A DNA stretch of 64,000 nt from contig NZ_JAIUGV010000005.1 of assembly GCF_020164745.1 (NCBI RefSeq), positions 124,001 through 188,000 of the forward strand, read 5' to 3'. Shown piece by piece: positions 44,027-52,386 of the stretch; positions within the stretch are counted from its first letter, which is position 1, and every line of letters starts with the position of its first letter. The stretch is from Mesorhizobium sp. ES1-4. GTDB taxonomy: Bacteria; Pseudomonadota; Alphaproteobacteria; Rhizobiales; Rhizobiaceae. The translations under genes and the position numbers were made by a program. The notes beneath the pieces are model-generated. The model did not search any database. It saw nothing but the letters and a program-made list of their open reading frames with translations, and was not told the DNA's origin.

Positions 44027-45403
44027 TCACAGCTGCGCGGCTGCCTCCGGCGCGCCGAGACGCATCGCCTCTGCCATCTCCCGATCGGCTTCGTCGTGGC
44101 GATCATGGCGCTTCAGCCAGAGGGCCGTCCAAAAGCGCAGCAGCGGGTCTTCAGGGCATTCGTTGCGCCAATGCAGGATGCCGCCTTCCACCTGAAAGGC
44201 ATCGTCGTCGAGTCCCTGCGCATAGGCTTCCAGAGCGGCGGTGCGGCCGGCATGCCAGTCGATGATGGCGTCCTGGGCCGCAGCCTCATTCCAGTCCTGC
44301 GACAGCAGAAACAGCAGCGATGGGGAGCGCGCCGGCATCGTTGGATCGCCACGATCCAGAAGCCGCCGCTTAGGCCGAGGCATCGTCGCTTCGATTGTCC
44401 GCATCAGCGTTGCGACATGGCGCTCCGCCGAGAACATCGCCAGTGCCGATTGGCGCGCCTCACGGCCAAGCGCCCTGCGTTTGTCCGGGTGACGATGGAG
44501 GTGTTGAATGGCTTCGACGAACTCGTCCTCGCTGCGTGCGACAATGCCGTTCCGGCCATCGATGACGAACCGGACGGGGCCGCCATGCGGCAGGATCACC
44601 GGCGGAACGCCTGCCAGCATCGCCTCCTGCAGGCTCTTGTCGCTCGTCGCGTAGGTCCGCTCGGCCAGCGGGTAGGCAAAGACATCGGATGTCTGCAGCA
44701 CCGAGGCGATGTCCTCGACAAAGCCAAGGCATTCGAACCGCTCGGGCATCGGTGCGCCGCCAATGGCTGCGGCAATGCCCGGATCGAGCACTCCGCCGCA
44801 GATCCGCACCTTGAGATCGGCAATGTCCAGCCGCGCCATCATGTCAATGAAGCGCGGATGCATCTTTCCACGATTGGTCGTACCGATATAGTCGGCGTTG
44901 AAGCCGGCGTGCGGCCGTGGCGTTATCGCGCCAACGCGCTGGTTGTCGACAAGGCCGGGAACCACGCGCGCCGTTTCGAATTCGGTGGCGACCTCCGGCG
45001 GCGGCTTCGCCGTGAAGACCAGCTGCGCCATGTCGGCCAGAAGCCGCCGGTTGAACAACTGCGGCGCGTGCGCGCCGAGGACCTTCACCCAGAGCAGGTA
45101 GCGTGCCGCGGGCAGATCGCCGGCCAGCAGGCGCCAGAAGCGCGGCGTGCTCCAGAAATGCAGCAGCACGACATCGGCGTTGTCGATGCGGGCGATTGTC
45201 GTTTCGCGCCCGGATCCCCGCAGGATTTCGACACCCTGCCGCTTGAGTTCGAGCACGAGCGGCATGTAGTGGTCGGCGGATTGAAGCGTGACCACAACAT
45301 GCCTGATGTCGGGATGGCTGATCCTGGACAGTTTGACGAAGGTGACAAGGCAGCGTGTCGGCCCGCCGGGACCGAGGTTGGGAATGACATGCAGGAGGTT
45401 CAT
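44027..45403 (-). CDS. GT4-type glycosyltransferase with C-terminal extension
   Basis: 458 residues. A GT-B fold from 1 to about 345: MNLLHVIPNLGPGGPTRCLVTF, a nucleotide-sugar site around GGPVRFVIDGRNGIV, and E..AMLAGVPPVIL. The last ~110 residues (from SPSLLFLLSQDWNEAAAQDAI) look like TPR-like helical repeats with repeated Asp/His/Glu-Ala pattern. Such a tail could bind a partner. It is convergent with the GT2 gene, 15 bases between stops, so it may serve the same pathway without being in the same transcript. Confidence 0.85.
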   Translation of the reverse strand: MNLLHVIPNLGPGGPTRCLVTFVKLSRISHPDIRHVVVTLQSADHYMPLVLELKRQGVEILRGSGRETTIARIDNADVVLLHFWSTPRFWRLLAGDLPAARYLLWVKVLGAHAPQLFNRRLLADMAQLVFTAKPPPEVATEFETARVVPGLVDNQRVGAITPRPHAGFNADYIGTTNRGKMHPRFIDMMARLDIADLKVRICGGVLDPGIAAAIGGAPMPERFECLGFVEDIASVLQTSDVFAYPLAERTYATSDKSLQEAMLAGVPPVILPHGGPVRFVIDGRNGIVARSEDEFVEAIQHLHRHPDKRRALGREARQSALAMFSAERHVATLMRTIEATMPRPKRRLLDRGDPTMPARSPSLLFLLSQDWNEAAAQDAIIDWHAGRTAALEAYAQGLDDDAFQVEGGILHWRNECPEDPLLRFWTALWLKRHDRHDEADREMAEAMRLGAPEAAAQL

Positions 45404-45518
45404 CGGATCGCCGGGCGCAGTGATTGCAACCCGCTGAAGCGAGCTCGCTCTGCTATTTCACGAAAGCGCCGCGCGGGCAAACCGCGCCCGGATGATCAAC
45501 GCTCCTTCTGAAGTCCGC

Positions 45519-46427
45519 CTAAACCGCCGCCTTGCGGAAGCGGGCGACGAAGTCGTCGAGTTCGGGCCGCTCCATGTCGGAGATCGCCCAATAGGAGAAG
45601 GCGCCGTCGCTCCAGTGCACCATCGAGAAGCCGCCGGATGAAAGATTGTCCGGTTGGATGATCTTGGCGCCCTGCCGCGGTTCGGCGACCAGCGTGATCA
45701 GGTGCTCGCGGTGGCGGTACACCAGCGCCGGTACCGGGCGGCCTGATATCACCTCTACCCGGCCGCCGACGAGGGCGAAACCGTCCTGGGCAAGGTCCGG
45801 CGCCGGCGGCGACACGCCGATGCGGGCGTCGAGCCACGGCTTGACCGTGTGGCGGTCGGAGGAAGCAATGTCGATCGCACTCGCGGCGAGCAGGCTGCGG
45901 CGATGGCCGCTGGCGACGGCGTCGGCGACGCCGTCTTCCGCGCCGTTGAACATCACCCATTGCGTCGCGCCGCTGGCCAGCACCGCGCTTATCATGATCG
46001 ACGCGGCCATGGCCCGCCAGTCGAATGAGCCGAAGCGGCCTGTTCTTGGCGATGTCCGCGCCCAGGGGCGCATCTCGGCGGTTCGTCTCAGGCCCCTGCC
46101 AGCGTCCGCGATCAATCCCGGTGGCGCCGACGGTGCGCCCATCTGCGGCTCCGTTGCCTCGGCATGCTCCTGCTGCTCGGCGCCGGCCACGCCGATTGCC
46201 GCGATGCGGGCCAGAAAGGCGTCGCTGACGTCCGGGCGCGGCAAGCTGCCGACTGCGCCTCGCAAGGCAAGAATGCGGGCGTGCTCGGCGGCAAGCCGGG
46301 GATCGGCGGCGATGCGACGCTCCGCGGCAAGGGCGGCCGCCGCATCGAGTTCGCCATCGACAAGGGCATGGATCATCAGCCTGATACCTTCAGGATCATT
46401 GGGCAGTCCGTCGTCATGGCCGGTCAT
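45519..46427 (-). CDS. Anti-sigma factor, membrane-anchored
   Basis: 302 residues. N-terminal cytoplasmic anti-sigma domain (MIHALVDGELDAAAALAAERRI with a zinc-site-like composition lacking clear Cys), an Ala-rich linker, one membrane segment at about 141-157 (AMAASIMISAVLASGATQW), and a periplasmic domain of ~130 residues with VEVISGRPVPALVYRHREH. The gene overlaps the sigma-factor gene by 4 bases, the classic ECF sigma/anti-sigma order. The signal it senses is unknown. Confidence 0.87.
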   Translation of the reverse strand: MTGHDDGLPNDPEGIRLMIHALVDGELDAAAALAAERRIAADPRLAAEHARILALRGAVGSLPRPDVSDAFLARIAAIGVAGAEQQEHAEATEPQMGAPSAPPGLIADAGRGLRRTAEMRPWARTSPRTGRFGSFDWRAMAASIMISAVLASGATQWVMFNGAEDGVADAVASGHRRSLLAASAIDIASSDRHTVKPWLDARIGVSPPAPDLAQDGFALVGGRVEVISGRPVPALVYRHREHLITLVAEPRQGAKIIQPDNLSSGGFSMVHWSDGAFSYWAISDMERPELDDFVARFRKAAV

Positions 46428-47098
46428 GGCGCTCTCCCCAGTTCAGATGCCAGCAGGCCGCGGGCACGCGCCAGCCTGGACATCACCGTACCCATCGGCA
46501 CGTCGAGCATGGCGGCTATGTCACGATAGCCGAGGCCGTTGATGTCACGCAGCACCAGCGTTTCGCGAAACGGTCGCGGCAGGGCCGCAATCGCCGCCTG
46601 CAGCGCCGCCGTATCGGCCCTGGCAATCAGGCCCGCTTCCGGGCCGTCTTCGTCGGGCCGGCTGGTGCCATGGGCCGCGGCCATGTCGTCGAGATCGCCC
46701 AAGTCGCCGACAGCCATCACGGCGCGCGGCCGGTTGCGGGCCATCCAGGTGTAGGAGGTGTTGCGCACTATGGTCAGCAGCCAGGCACGGGCATTGCCGC
46801 CGGCATAACCTGATATGCCGGCATGAGCCTTGACGCAGGCGTCCTGCACGACGTCCTCGGCATCGGCTGCATTGCCGGTCAGCCAACGGGCAAGCGCCAA
46901 TGCATCGGCGAGATGCGGCACCACCACCTGGTTGAAGCGCTCTGCCAGGGCCCTCTCGCTCAAAGCAGCACCATGATCCGATACTCCGGAGCGGACAGGC
47001 CGTGCCGCCTCAAGATGCGACGGCGACTTTGTCTTGCTTGCACGAGCAAAGCCTCCGGAAACGGGCGAAATCGCCTGCCGTGCTGAAAGTGAATTCAT
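46424..47098 (-). CDS. ECF-type RNA polymerase sigma factor
   Basis: 224 residues from ATG 47098. Region 2 contains ALARWLTGNAADAEDVVQDACVKAHAGI and a -10 recognition helix; region 4 contains LPRPFRETLVLRDINGLGYRDIAAMLDVPMGTVMSRLARAR, a standard ECF sigma-4 HTH. It has an extended N-terminus of ~50 residues. It is expected to drive its own operon and a stress regulon together with the downstream anti-sigma factor. An earlier TTG start is possible but unlikely. Confidence 0.9.
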   Translation of the reverse strand: MNSLSARQAISPVSGGFARASKTKSPSHLEAARPVRSGVSDHGAALSERALAERFNQVVVPHLADALALARWLTGNAADAEDVVQDACVKAHAGISGYAGGNARAWLLTIVRNTSYTWMARNRPRAVMAVGDLGDLDDMAAAHGTSRPDEDGPEAGLIARADTAALQAAIAALPRPFRETLVLRDINGLGYRDIAAMLDVPMGTVMSRLARARGLLASELGRAP

Positions 47099-47369
47099 CC
47101 GCGTCACCAGTGTCAAGCGCCATCAAAAGGAAGCGCGCCACGGAGGAGGGACTGATGACGATCACGCTCGCCAGCGCGTGACGGCGGCTGGCGCCGTGGC
47201 CGCGCCCGCTGTGCTCGCGATGATGGGGCATGCCGATCTCCTCAACGCCAGCTTGGCGTATGTCGAGGAGACTTGTTGAGGGGTCGAATTATTCCCGCCT
47301 GGCCAAGTCCGGCTGTTCACAGTCGCGTGATCAACCGGTGGTTTCGGCACTGTTGGCCGGTTTTAGCGA

Positions 47370-48575
47370 TCAATCCGGCCAGCGCGATACGCCCGAAGAA
47401 TCCTTGCGGGCGACCTTCATTGCGTCGGCAGGACGGTCCTTCGCGGTCAATACGGCGCGCAAACGTTCGGCGACGATCTCGGCCTCGCCGGGATGTAGAT
47501 TGCAAGGGTCGAGAAAGAAATGGCCGCGCTCGACCTCGTGGTTGCGCACGATGATCGGCGGCGAGCCGGCGGCCAGCGCCGAGGCGAGCCCGGCCGCGGT
47601 GAAGCGGCTCTCCGCCGAGACGAAGATTTGCAGCCGGTCGAGCGGATTGGCGGTCGGGTCTGGAATGATTTTCGCCGAGATGCCCGGCAATTCCCGCAAA
47701 GCGTCCTTCCAGAGATTGAGTGCCGCCTCCTCGCGCTGGCGGATGCCGGCGTGGTCGCGCTTCTCCCAGGCTTCGAGCGCCGCCATGGTGCCGGCGATGC
47801 TTTCCTTGCCGACCTTCATGGCGCGGGCGACGCCGCGGTTCTGCAGATAGGCGGCCCGCACAAGGTCCTTGCGGCCGGTGACGATGCCGCTGGTCGGCCC
47901 GCTCAAGAATTTGTGGCCGCTGTAGATGACGACGTCGGCGCCGCGCGCCAAAAAGCCGCGCAGATCATACTCGGACGCGGCATCGACGATCACCGGCACG
48001 CCCCTGGCGTGACAGATCTCGCAGAACTCCTCCAGTGAGAGCATGCCGTACTGCACGGTGTGATGGGCAACGACGTAGAGGCCCGCCGCCGTGCGCTCGT
48101 TGATCGCTTCGCGCACATGATAATCCTGCGTGACGCTGACCGTGCCGGCTGGCATCACCCTGGCGCCGGCGACGCGGACCGACTGGTCGATCGGCGCGCC
48201 GTAATTGACGATGTGGCCAAGCTGGATGACGACCTCCGATTTGAGTTCCCCGGTGTCGTCGGGCAGGCGCTCGATGGCGAGCAAGCTGGTTCCGGTCATC
48301 GCGCCGGCGATCGCCATGGTGATGCCGCTGGCGCAGCAGGCCGTGATGAAGCCGGCCTCGCCGCCGGTGAGGCGCGCGACGACGGTGCTCGCGGCGCGCT
48401 GCAGGTCGTCCATCTCTACCCATTGCGAGGCCATTTCGGCCATGGCGCTGATTGCTTCCGGGACGATGATCGACGCGCCAAGCGCGGTCATGGTGCCGGA
48501 GACGTTGATGATCGGTCGCAAGCCGAGCCGTTCGCGGATGGTGGTGTTGGAGCCGGTGTCGGAATAGGTTTTCAT
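47370..48575 (-). CDS. PLP-dependent SelA/DgaE-family lyase-like protein
   Basis: 401 residues. Fold-type I PLP enzyme related to selenocysteine synthase SelA and D-glucosaminate-6-phosphate ammonia-lyase DgaE. PLP-binding Lys222 ([13 protein letters not shown]), Asp198 (VDAASEYDL), and the opening [13 protein letters not shown] are clear. The chain lacks the SelA N-terminal tRNA domain, so it is a small-molecule lyase or related. RidA follows, which deaminates reactive enamines that PLP lyases release. It is the last gene of an operon with a polar amino-acid ABC transporter, suggesting catabolism of an imported amino acid or amino sugar acid. Confidence 0.83.
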   Translation of the reverse strand: MKTYSDTGSNTTIRERLGLRPIINVSGTMTALGASIIVPEAISAMAEMASQWVEMDDLQRAASTVVARLTGGEAGFITACCASGITMAIAGAMTGTSLLAIERLPDDTGELKSEVVIQLGHIVNYGAPIDQSVRVAGARVMPAGTVSVTQDYHVREAINERTAAGLYVVAHHTVQYGMLSLEEFCEICHARGVPVIVDAASEYDLRGFLARGADVVIYSGHKFLSGPTSGIVTGRKDLVRAAYLQNRGVARAMKVGKESIAGTMAALEAWEKRDHAGIRQREEAALNLWKDALRELPGISAKIIPDPTANPLDRLQIFVSAESRFTAAGLASALAAGSPPIIVRNHEVERGHFFLDPCNLHPGEAEIVAERLRAVLTAKDRPADAMKVARKDSSGVSRWPD

Positions 48576-48600
48576 GTGAGCAGATCCCGTGGGTGGCAAG

Positions 48601-49062
48601 TCAGGTGGCGATCTCGACGACCGCTTCGATTTCGACGGTGATGTTTCCAGGCAGCGAGCCGACGCCGACCGCCGAGCGGGCGTGGCCGCCGATCTTGTCG
48701 AAGACATCGGCGAACAGGTCCGAGCAGCCATTGACCACCTTCGGATGGTCGCTGAAGGTCGGCGTCGCGTTGACGAAGCCGAGCAGCTTGACGACGCGTA
48801 CGATGCGGCCGAGGTCACCGGCGGCGGCATGCATGACGGCAAGCAGGTTGAGCCCGGTGAGGCGGGCGTGCTGATAAGCCTGCTCGACCGTCACATCCTC
48901 GCCCACCTTGCCGGTGCAGAGCGTGCCGTCGGCGCGCAGCGGCCCCTGGCCGGAGAGGAAGATCAGCCGCCCGCTCTCGGCATGGGTGACGAAGTTGGCG
49001 ATGGGCGTCGGCGGCTCGGGCAGTGTCAGGCCGAGTTCGGCGAGCCTGAGATAAGGGGTCAT
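48601..49062 (-). CDS. RidA family protein (enamine/imine deaminase)
   Basis: 153 residues of the RidA/YjgF/UK114 fold. [11 protein letters not shown], the [23 protein letters not shown] ending with the substrate-binding Arg, and [12 protein letters not shown] mark the family. It hydrolyses reactive enamines/imines made by PLP lyases, so its place next to the SelA-like lyase fits a protective partner. ATG 49062 follows AGGAG at 8 bases. The ten-codon upstream extension has no support. Confidence 0.9.
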   Translation of the reverse strand: MTPYLRLAELGLTLPEPPTPIANFVTHAESGRLIFLSGQGPLRADGTLCTGKVGEDVTVEQAYQHARLTGLNLLAVMHAAAGDLGRIVRVVKLLGFVNATPTFSDHPKVVNGCSDLFADVFDKIGGHARSAVGVGSLPGNITVEIEAVVEIAT

Positions 49063-49094
49063 GGGTGAAGGCTCCTTGCGTCGGCCGTGCAATG

Positions 49095-49889
49095 TCAGAA
49101 ATGCGAGGCGCGGAAGCGCGCCAGGAAAGTGCGCAGACGTTCGTTGCTGGTCTCCGCCGCGAGGATCTCCTTAGGTGGGCCGACGGCGCTGACTTCGCCA
49201 TCGGCCATGAAGACGATGCGGCTCGAGGCGTCGCGGGCGAATGCCATCTCGTGGGTCACCATCAGCATCGTCATGCCGTCGTCGGCGAGGCTGCGCACCA
49301 CGGCCAGCACCTCGCCGACCAGTTCGGGATCGAGGGCGGAGGTAATTTCGTCGAGCAGCAGGATCTTCGGTTCCATGGCCACGGCGCGGGCGATGCCGAC
49401 GCGCTGCTGCTGGCCGCCGGAGAGTTCGGCCGGCAGGCTGTCGGCCTTGTGGGCGAGGCCAACACGGCCGAGCCAGTGTTCGGCGATCGATCGCGCCTCG
49501 GCCTCCTTCTTTCCCCGCACCTTGGTCAAGCCCAGCATGATGTTGCCTGCCGCGGTCAGGTGAGGGAACAGGTTGAAGCTCTGGAACACCATGCCGGTCT
49601 CGGCGCGCATGGCGGCCAGATCGCGCTCGCTGCGGCGCTGGCGCGTTGCGGTCTCGCGAAAGCCGACCTCCTTGCCGTCGATACGGATCGAGCCGCTGTC
49701 GTAGCTTTCCAGGAAATTGACGCAGCGCAGCAGCGTGGTCTTGCCGCTGCCGGAAGGCCCGATGACGGTCACCACCTCGCCGCGCTTCACCTGAAGGCTG
49801 ACGGAGCGCAACACCTCGACGGCGCCGAAGGCCTTGGAGACGTCACGCATGTCGAGCAGCGCGGGACTGGCGTTTGGGGCTTCGGACAT
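49095..49889 (-). CDS. Polar amino-acid ABC transporter ATP-binding protein
   Basis: 264 residues. Walker A GPSGSGKTT at about 44-52, Q-loop FQSFNLFPH, signature LSGGQQQRVGI, Walker B ILLLDEITSALDP (Ile in place of the usual Pro of DEPTS) and switch His in VTHEM. Resembles GlnQ/HisP ATPases. It is in the same operon as two permeases and the binding protein. Confidence 0.93.
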   Translation of the reverse strand: MSEAPNASPALLDMRDVSKAFGAVEVLRSVSLQVKRGEVVTVIGPSGSGKTTLLRCVNFLESYDSGSIRIDGKEVGFRETATRQRRSERDLAAMRAETGMVFQSFNLFPHLTAAGNIMLGLTKVRGKKEAEARSIAEHWLGRVGLAHKADSLPAELSGGQQQRVGIARAVAMEPKILLLDEITSALDPELVGEVLAVVRSLADDGMTMLMVTHEMAFARDASSRIVFMADGEVSAVGPPKEILAAETSNERLRTFLARFRASHF

Positions 49890-49893
49890 CGTG

Positions 49894-50544
49894 CTATTCC
49901 CGGATGAAGGAGAAACGCCGCTCGAGCCGCCGGCTGGCGAGCGAGAGTGCGTAGTTGACCGCGAAATAAATGAGCGCGCCCAGTATATAGAGCGGCATCG
50001 CTTCATAGGTGCGGCCGATGACCTGATTGATGGCCTGCATCAAATCGGTGATGCCGAGCAGCGACACCAGCGCGCTGCCCTTGACGGCGTCGGTGACGCC
50101 GTTGATCCAGGGCGGCAGGAAGCGCCTGAAGGCCTGCGGAAAGATGACGTAGGTGAGCCGCTGGCGGAAGGTCAGGCCGATCGCCATCGCTGCTTCGGAC
50201 TGTCCTTTCGGGATCGAGCCGACCGCGCCCCTCAGATACTCGATGACTTGCGCCGTCTTGAACAAGGTGAGTGCGCAAACCGCGGCCCAGAACGACGGCA
50301 GGTGCAGCCCGATCGCAGGCAGGCCGTAATAGACGAAGAACATCAGCACCAGGATCGGAATGCCGCGAATGGTGTCCGAGAAGATCCGCACCGCCCACCG
50401 CAACGGGGCGGGACCATAGACCAGGCCGACACCCAGCAGCACGCCCGCGATGAGCGACAGGACCACAACCAGCAGCGAGACCCACAAGGTCACGGCGAAG
50501 CCTTGGGCAAGGAAAGGCACGGCATAGATGATCTGCCCAAGCAT
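49894..50544 (-). CDS. Polar amino-acid ABC transporter permease
   Basis: 216 residues, about five membrane segments, with the His/Glu/Gln/Arg permease motif IFSDTIRGIPILVLMFFVYYG and the EAA loop EAAMAIGLTFRQRLTYVIFPQA. ATG 50544 starts the gene, 4 bases before the ATPase start. With the adjacent permease it forms a heterodimeric channel. Confidence 0.92.
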   Translation of the reverse strand: MLGQIIYAVPFLAQGFAVTLWVSLLVVVLSLIAGVLLGVGLVYGPAPLRWAVRIFSDTIRGIPILVLMFFVYYGLPAIGLHLPSFWAAVCALTLFKTAQVIEYLRGAVGSIPKGQSEAAMAIGLTFRQRLTYVIFPQAFRRFLPPWINGVTDAVKGSALVSLLGITDLMQAINQVIGRTYEAMPLYILGALIYFAVNYALSLASRRLERRFSFIRE

Positions 50545-50545
50545 G

Positions 50546-51211
50546 TCAGCGCGCCGCCCTGAAGCGGCGCTCGACGAGCCGCAGCCCGAAAAGCATGATG
50601 TAACCCGTCACCAGATACATCGCGGTGGTGACCAGGTAGACCTCGACGATGCGGAAGGTGTTGAAGTTGATCCACTGGGCACCGAAGGTGAGTTCGGGCA
50701 CCGAGATGACCGAGGCGATCGAGGTGTCCTTGAACAGCGAAATGAAGGTGTTGGACAGTGCCGGCAGCGTGATGCGCAGCATGGCGGGCAGGCGCACGTG
50801 CAGCAGCCTTTGCCAGGGCGTCAGGCCGATCGCCTTGCCGGCGTCGAGCTGGCCGCGCGGGACAGCATCCAGGCCGGAGCGAAACACCTCGACCAGATAG
50901 GCGCCGCTATAGACCGACAGGGTCAATACGAACGAGGTTGGAGCGCTGTAAGCCAGGTCGACCACGGTCGGAAGGCCGTAGAAGACGAGATAGACCAGCA
51001 GGATCAGCGGCACGTTGCGGATGAATTCGACATAGGCGGCGATTACCGCCCGCACCACGCGTCCGGCCGAGACGTACCAGACCGCGAGCACCAAACCGAT
51101 GACGACGCCGACGGCGATCGAGATCACGGCAAGCTCGAGGCTGAGCAGCAGGCCGCCCCAGAGCTTGTCGAAATGGCGCCAGATCAGATTGAAGTTGAGG
51201 GCATAGCCCAT
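50546..51211 (-). CDS. Polar amino-acid ABC transporter permease
   Basis: 221 residues with about five membrane segments. YVEFIRNVPLILLVYLVFYGLP and the EAA loop (DAGKAIGLTPWQRLLHVRLP) show the family. It is 1 base upstream of the next permease and is separated from the binding protein by a 175-base gap holding strong hairpins, which suggests lower expression than the binding protein. Confidence 0.92.
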   Translation of the reverse strand: MGYALNFNLIWRHFDKLWGGLLLSLELAVISIAVGVVIGLVLAVWYVSAGRVVRAVIAAYVEFIRNVPLILLVYLVFYGLPTVVDLAYSAPTSFVLTLSVYSGAYLVEVFRSGLDAVPRGQLDAGKAIGLTPWQRLLHVRLPAMLRITLPALSNTFISLFKDTSIASVISVPELTFGAQWINFNTFRIVEVYLVTTAMYLVTGYIMLFGLRLVERRFRAAR

Positions 51212-51237
51212 GCGTCCGCCTCGGTGGGAAGGGCGTC

Positions 51238-51380
51238 TAGAGCGGTTCAGTGTTTGCTAGAATCGTTGAACCGCTCTAACTCGTTGTTTTTACGCAATTC
51301 CGGACGGAAAACCGCTACGCACTTTTCTTGGAATTGCTATAGTCGATTGCGGAAGGGCAACAATGCCGCCCTTCCGCAAT
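51238..51380. repeat. Three consecutive hairpins between binding protein and permease genes
   Basis: First: TAGAGCGGTTCA and TGAACCGCTCTA (51238-51249 and 51267-51278), 12-bp perfect arms. Second: GCAATTCC and GGAATTGC (51294-51301 and 51330-51337). Third: ATTGCGGAAGGGC and GCCCTTCCGCAAT (51346-51358 and 51368-51380), 13-bp perfect arms. The first two belong to the repeat family also seen at 39241-39363; the third is a terminator-like stem close to the SBP stop. Such elements can protect the binding-protein mRNA and lower downstream expression. Confidence 0.8.
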
Positions 51381-51386
51381 CCGGGA

Positions 51387-52259
51387 TCAGATGACCGGGA
51401 AGCCGGGGTGACGGGCCGGCGGTTCCTGGCCGAAATAGTCCTTGAAGGCCGCGTCGTAGAGCGCTGATTCATGGCCGAACATGGCGATGGTGAAGGTCTG
51501 GTCGACGAAGGTCAGCCAGTCGAGATCGCCTTGCCGAAGTGCCGCGCCATAAAGCATCGAATACCAGCTCTTGCCGGCATCGAAATATTTGTCGGGATTC
51601 CGCGAGGCGAGCCAGCGCACGGTGGACAGATCGACCGCGGCGGCGTCGGCCCGCTTCGATTCCAGCGCCTGCAGCACGTTGGCCTGGGTGTCGATCTGCA
51701 GCACCTGGGCCTGCGGCAGAGCGTAGTGGACGGAGCTTTCGGCATCGACATTCTGCAGGATGGAGATGCGCGTCGCCGAACCGGCGGCCAGCAGCTTGTC
51801 GAAGGTCTTGTTCTCGGCGGTCGGCAGCGTCAGCAAGGCAACGCCTTCGACATAGTAGGGCCTGGAGAAGTTGATCAGTTGCGAGCGCTGCGCCGTCATC
51901 GTCATGAACTGGATGGTGATGTCGACCTTGTTGGTGGTGACGTTGGGAATGCGCTGCGCCGGGTCCTGCATGACAAATTCGACCTTGGTCGGGTCGTCGA
52001 AAAGGCCCTTGGCCAGAATGCGTCCCATCGTGATGTCCATGCCGACCAGTTCGCCCGCATCGTTTTCGAAATGCCAGGGCGCGTTGGTGCTACCAGTTCC
52101 GACGATCAGCTTGCCGCGGTCGAGCACTGTGCGCAGCAAGCTGTCGGATGCGGCTTGCGCTGCCGCCCTCTGGGCGTCGACGGTTGCCAGCACGCCGGCC
52201 GTCGCAAGTCCCGCCATTCCCAATTTCAGAAAATCACGTCTTCCGGATGTGTCGTTCAC
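51387..52259 (-). CDS. Polar amino-acid ABC transporter binding protein, Tat-type signal
   Basis: 290 residues from a GTG start at 52259, which follows AAAGGAGG at about 6 bases. The N-terminus carries a twin-Arg signal (RRDFLKLGMAG ... AQRAAAQ), an uncommon route for this family. The SBP_bac_3 fold includes KLIVGTGSTNAPWHFE and FMTMTAQRSQLINFS. The ligand is unknown; the operon suggests an amino acid or amino sugar acid broken down by the SelA-like lyase. First gene of the minus-strand operon, divergent from IclR. Confidence 0.88.
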   Translation of the reverse strand: MNDTSGRRDFLKLGMAGLATAGVLATVDAQRAAAQAASDSLLRTVLDRGKLIVGTGSTNAPWHFENDAGELVGMDITMGRILAKGLFDDPTKVEFVMQDPAQRIPNVTTNKVDITIQFMTMTAQRSQLINFSRPYYVEGVALLTLPTAENKTFDKLLAAGSATRISILQNVDAESSVHYALPQAQVLQIDTQANVLQALESKRADAAAVDLSTVRWLASRNPDKYFDAGKSWYSMLYGAALRQGDLDWLTFVDQTFTIAMFGHESALYDAAFKDYFGQEPPARHPGFPVI

Positions 52260-52331
52260 GGCGACCTCCTTTCGTGTTGTGTTCCCCTTTGCACAGGCCA
52301 TACACGCGACAGTGATTATCAAGATTGTCCC

Positions 52332-52368
52332 TTACAAAAGACACATGTATCCTGTACAAGACAGATAC
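52332..52368. promoter_or_regulatory. Candidate IclR operators in divergent promoter region
   Basis: TTACAAAAGACA (52332-52343) and TGTACAAGACA (52353-52363) form an imperfect direct repeat. GTATC and GATAC (52347-52351 and 52364-52368) form an inverted repeat around the second. The location between the operon and the IclR gene fits the operator of this regulator. Confidence 0.5.
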
Positions 52369-52386
52369 TAGCACCAGGAATCGACA

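Noticed and set aside
47160-47279. Fragment resembling the end of a tyrosine recombinase (MGHADL...)
   Set aside because: Only a six-residue resemblance; no catalytic residues and no mobile element borders nearby.
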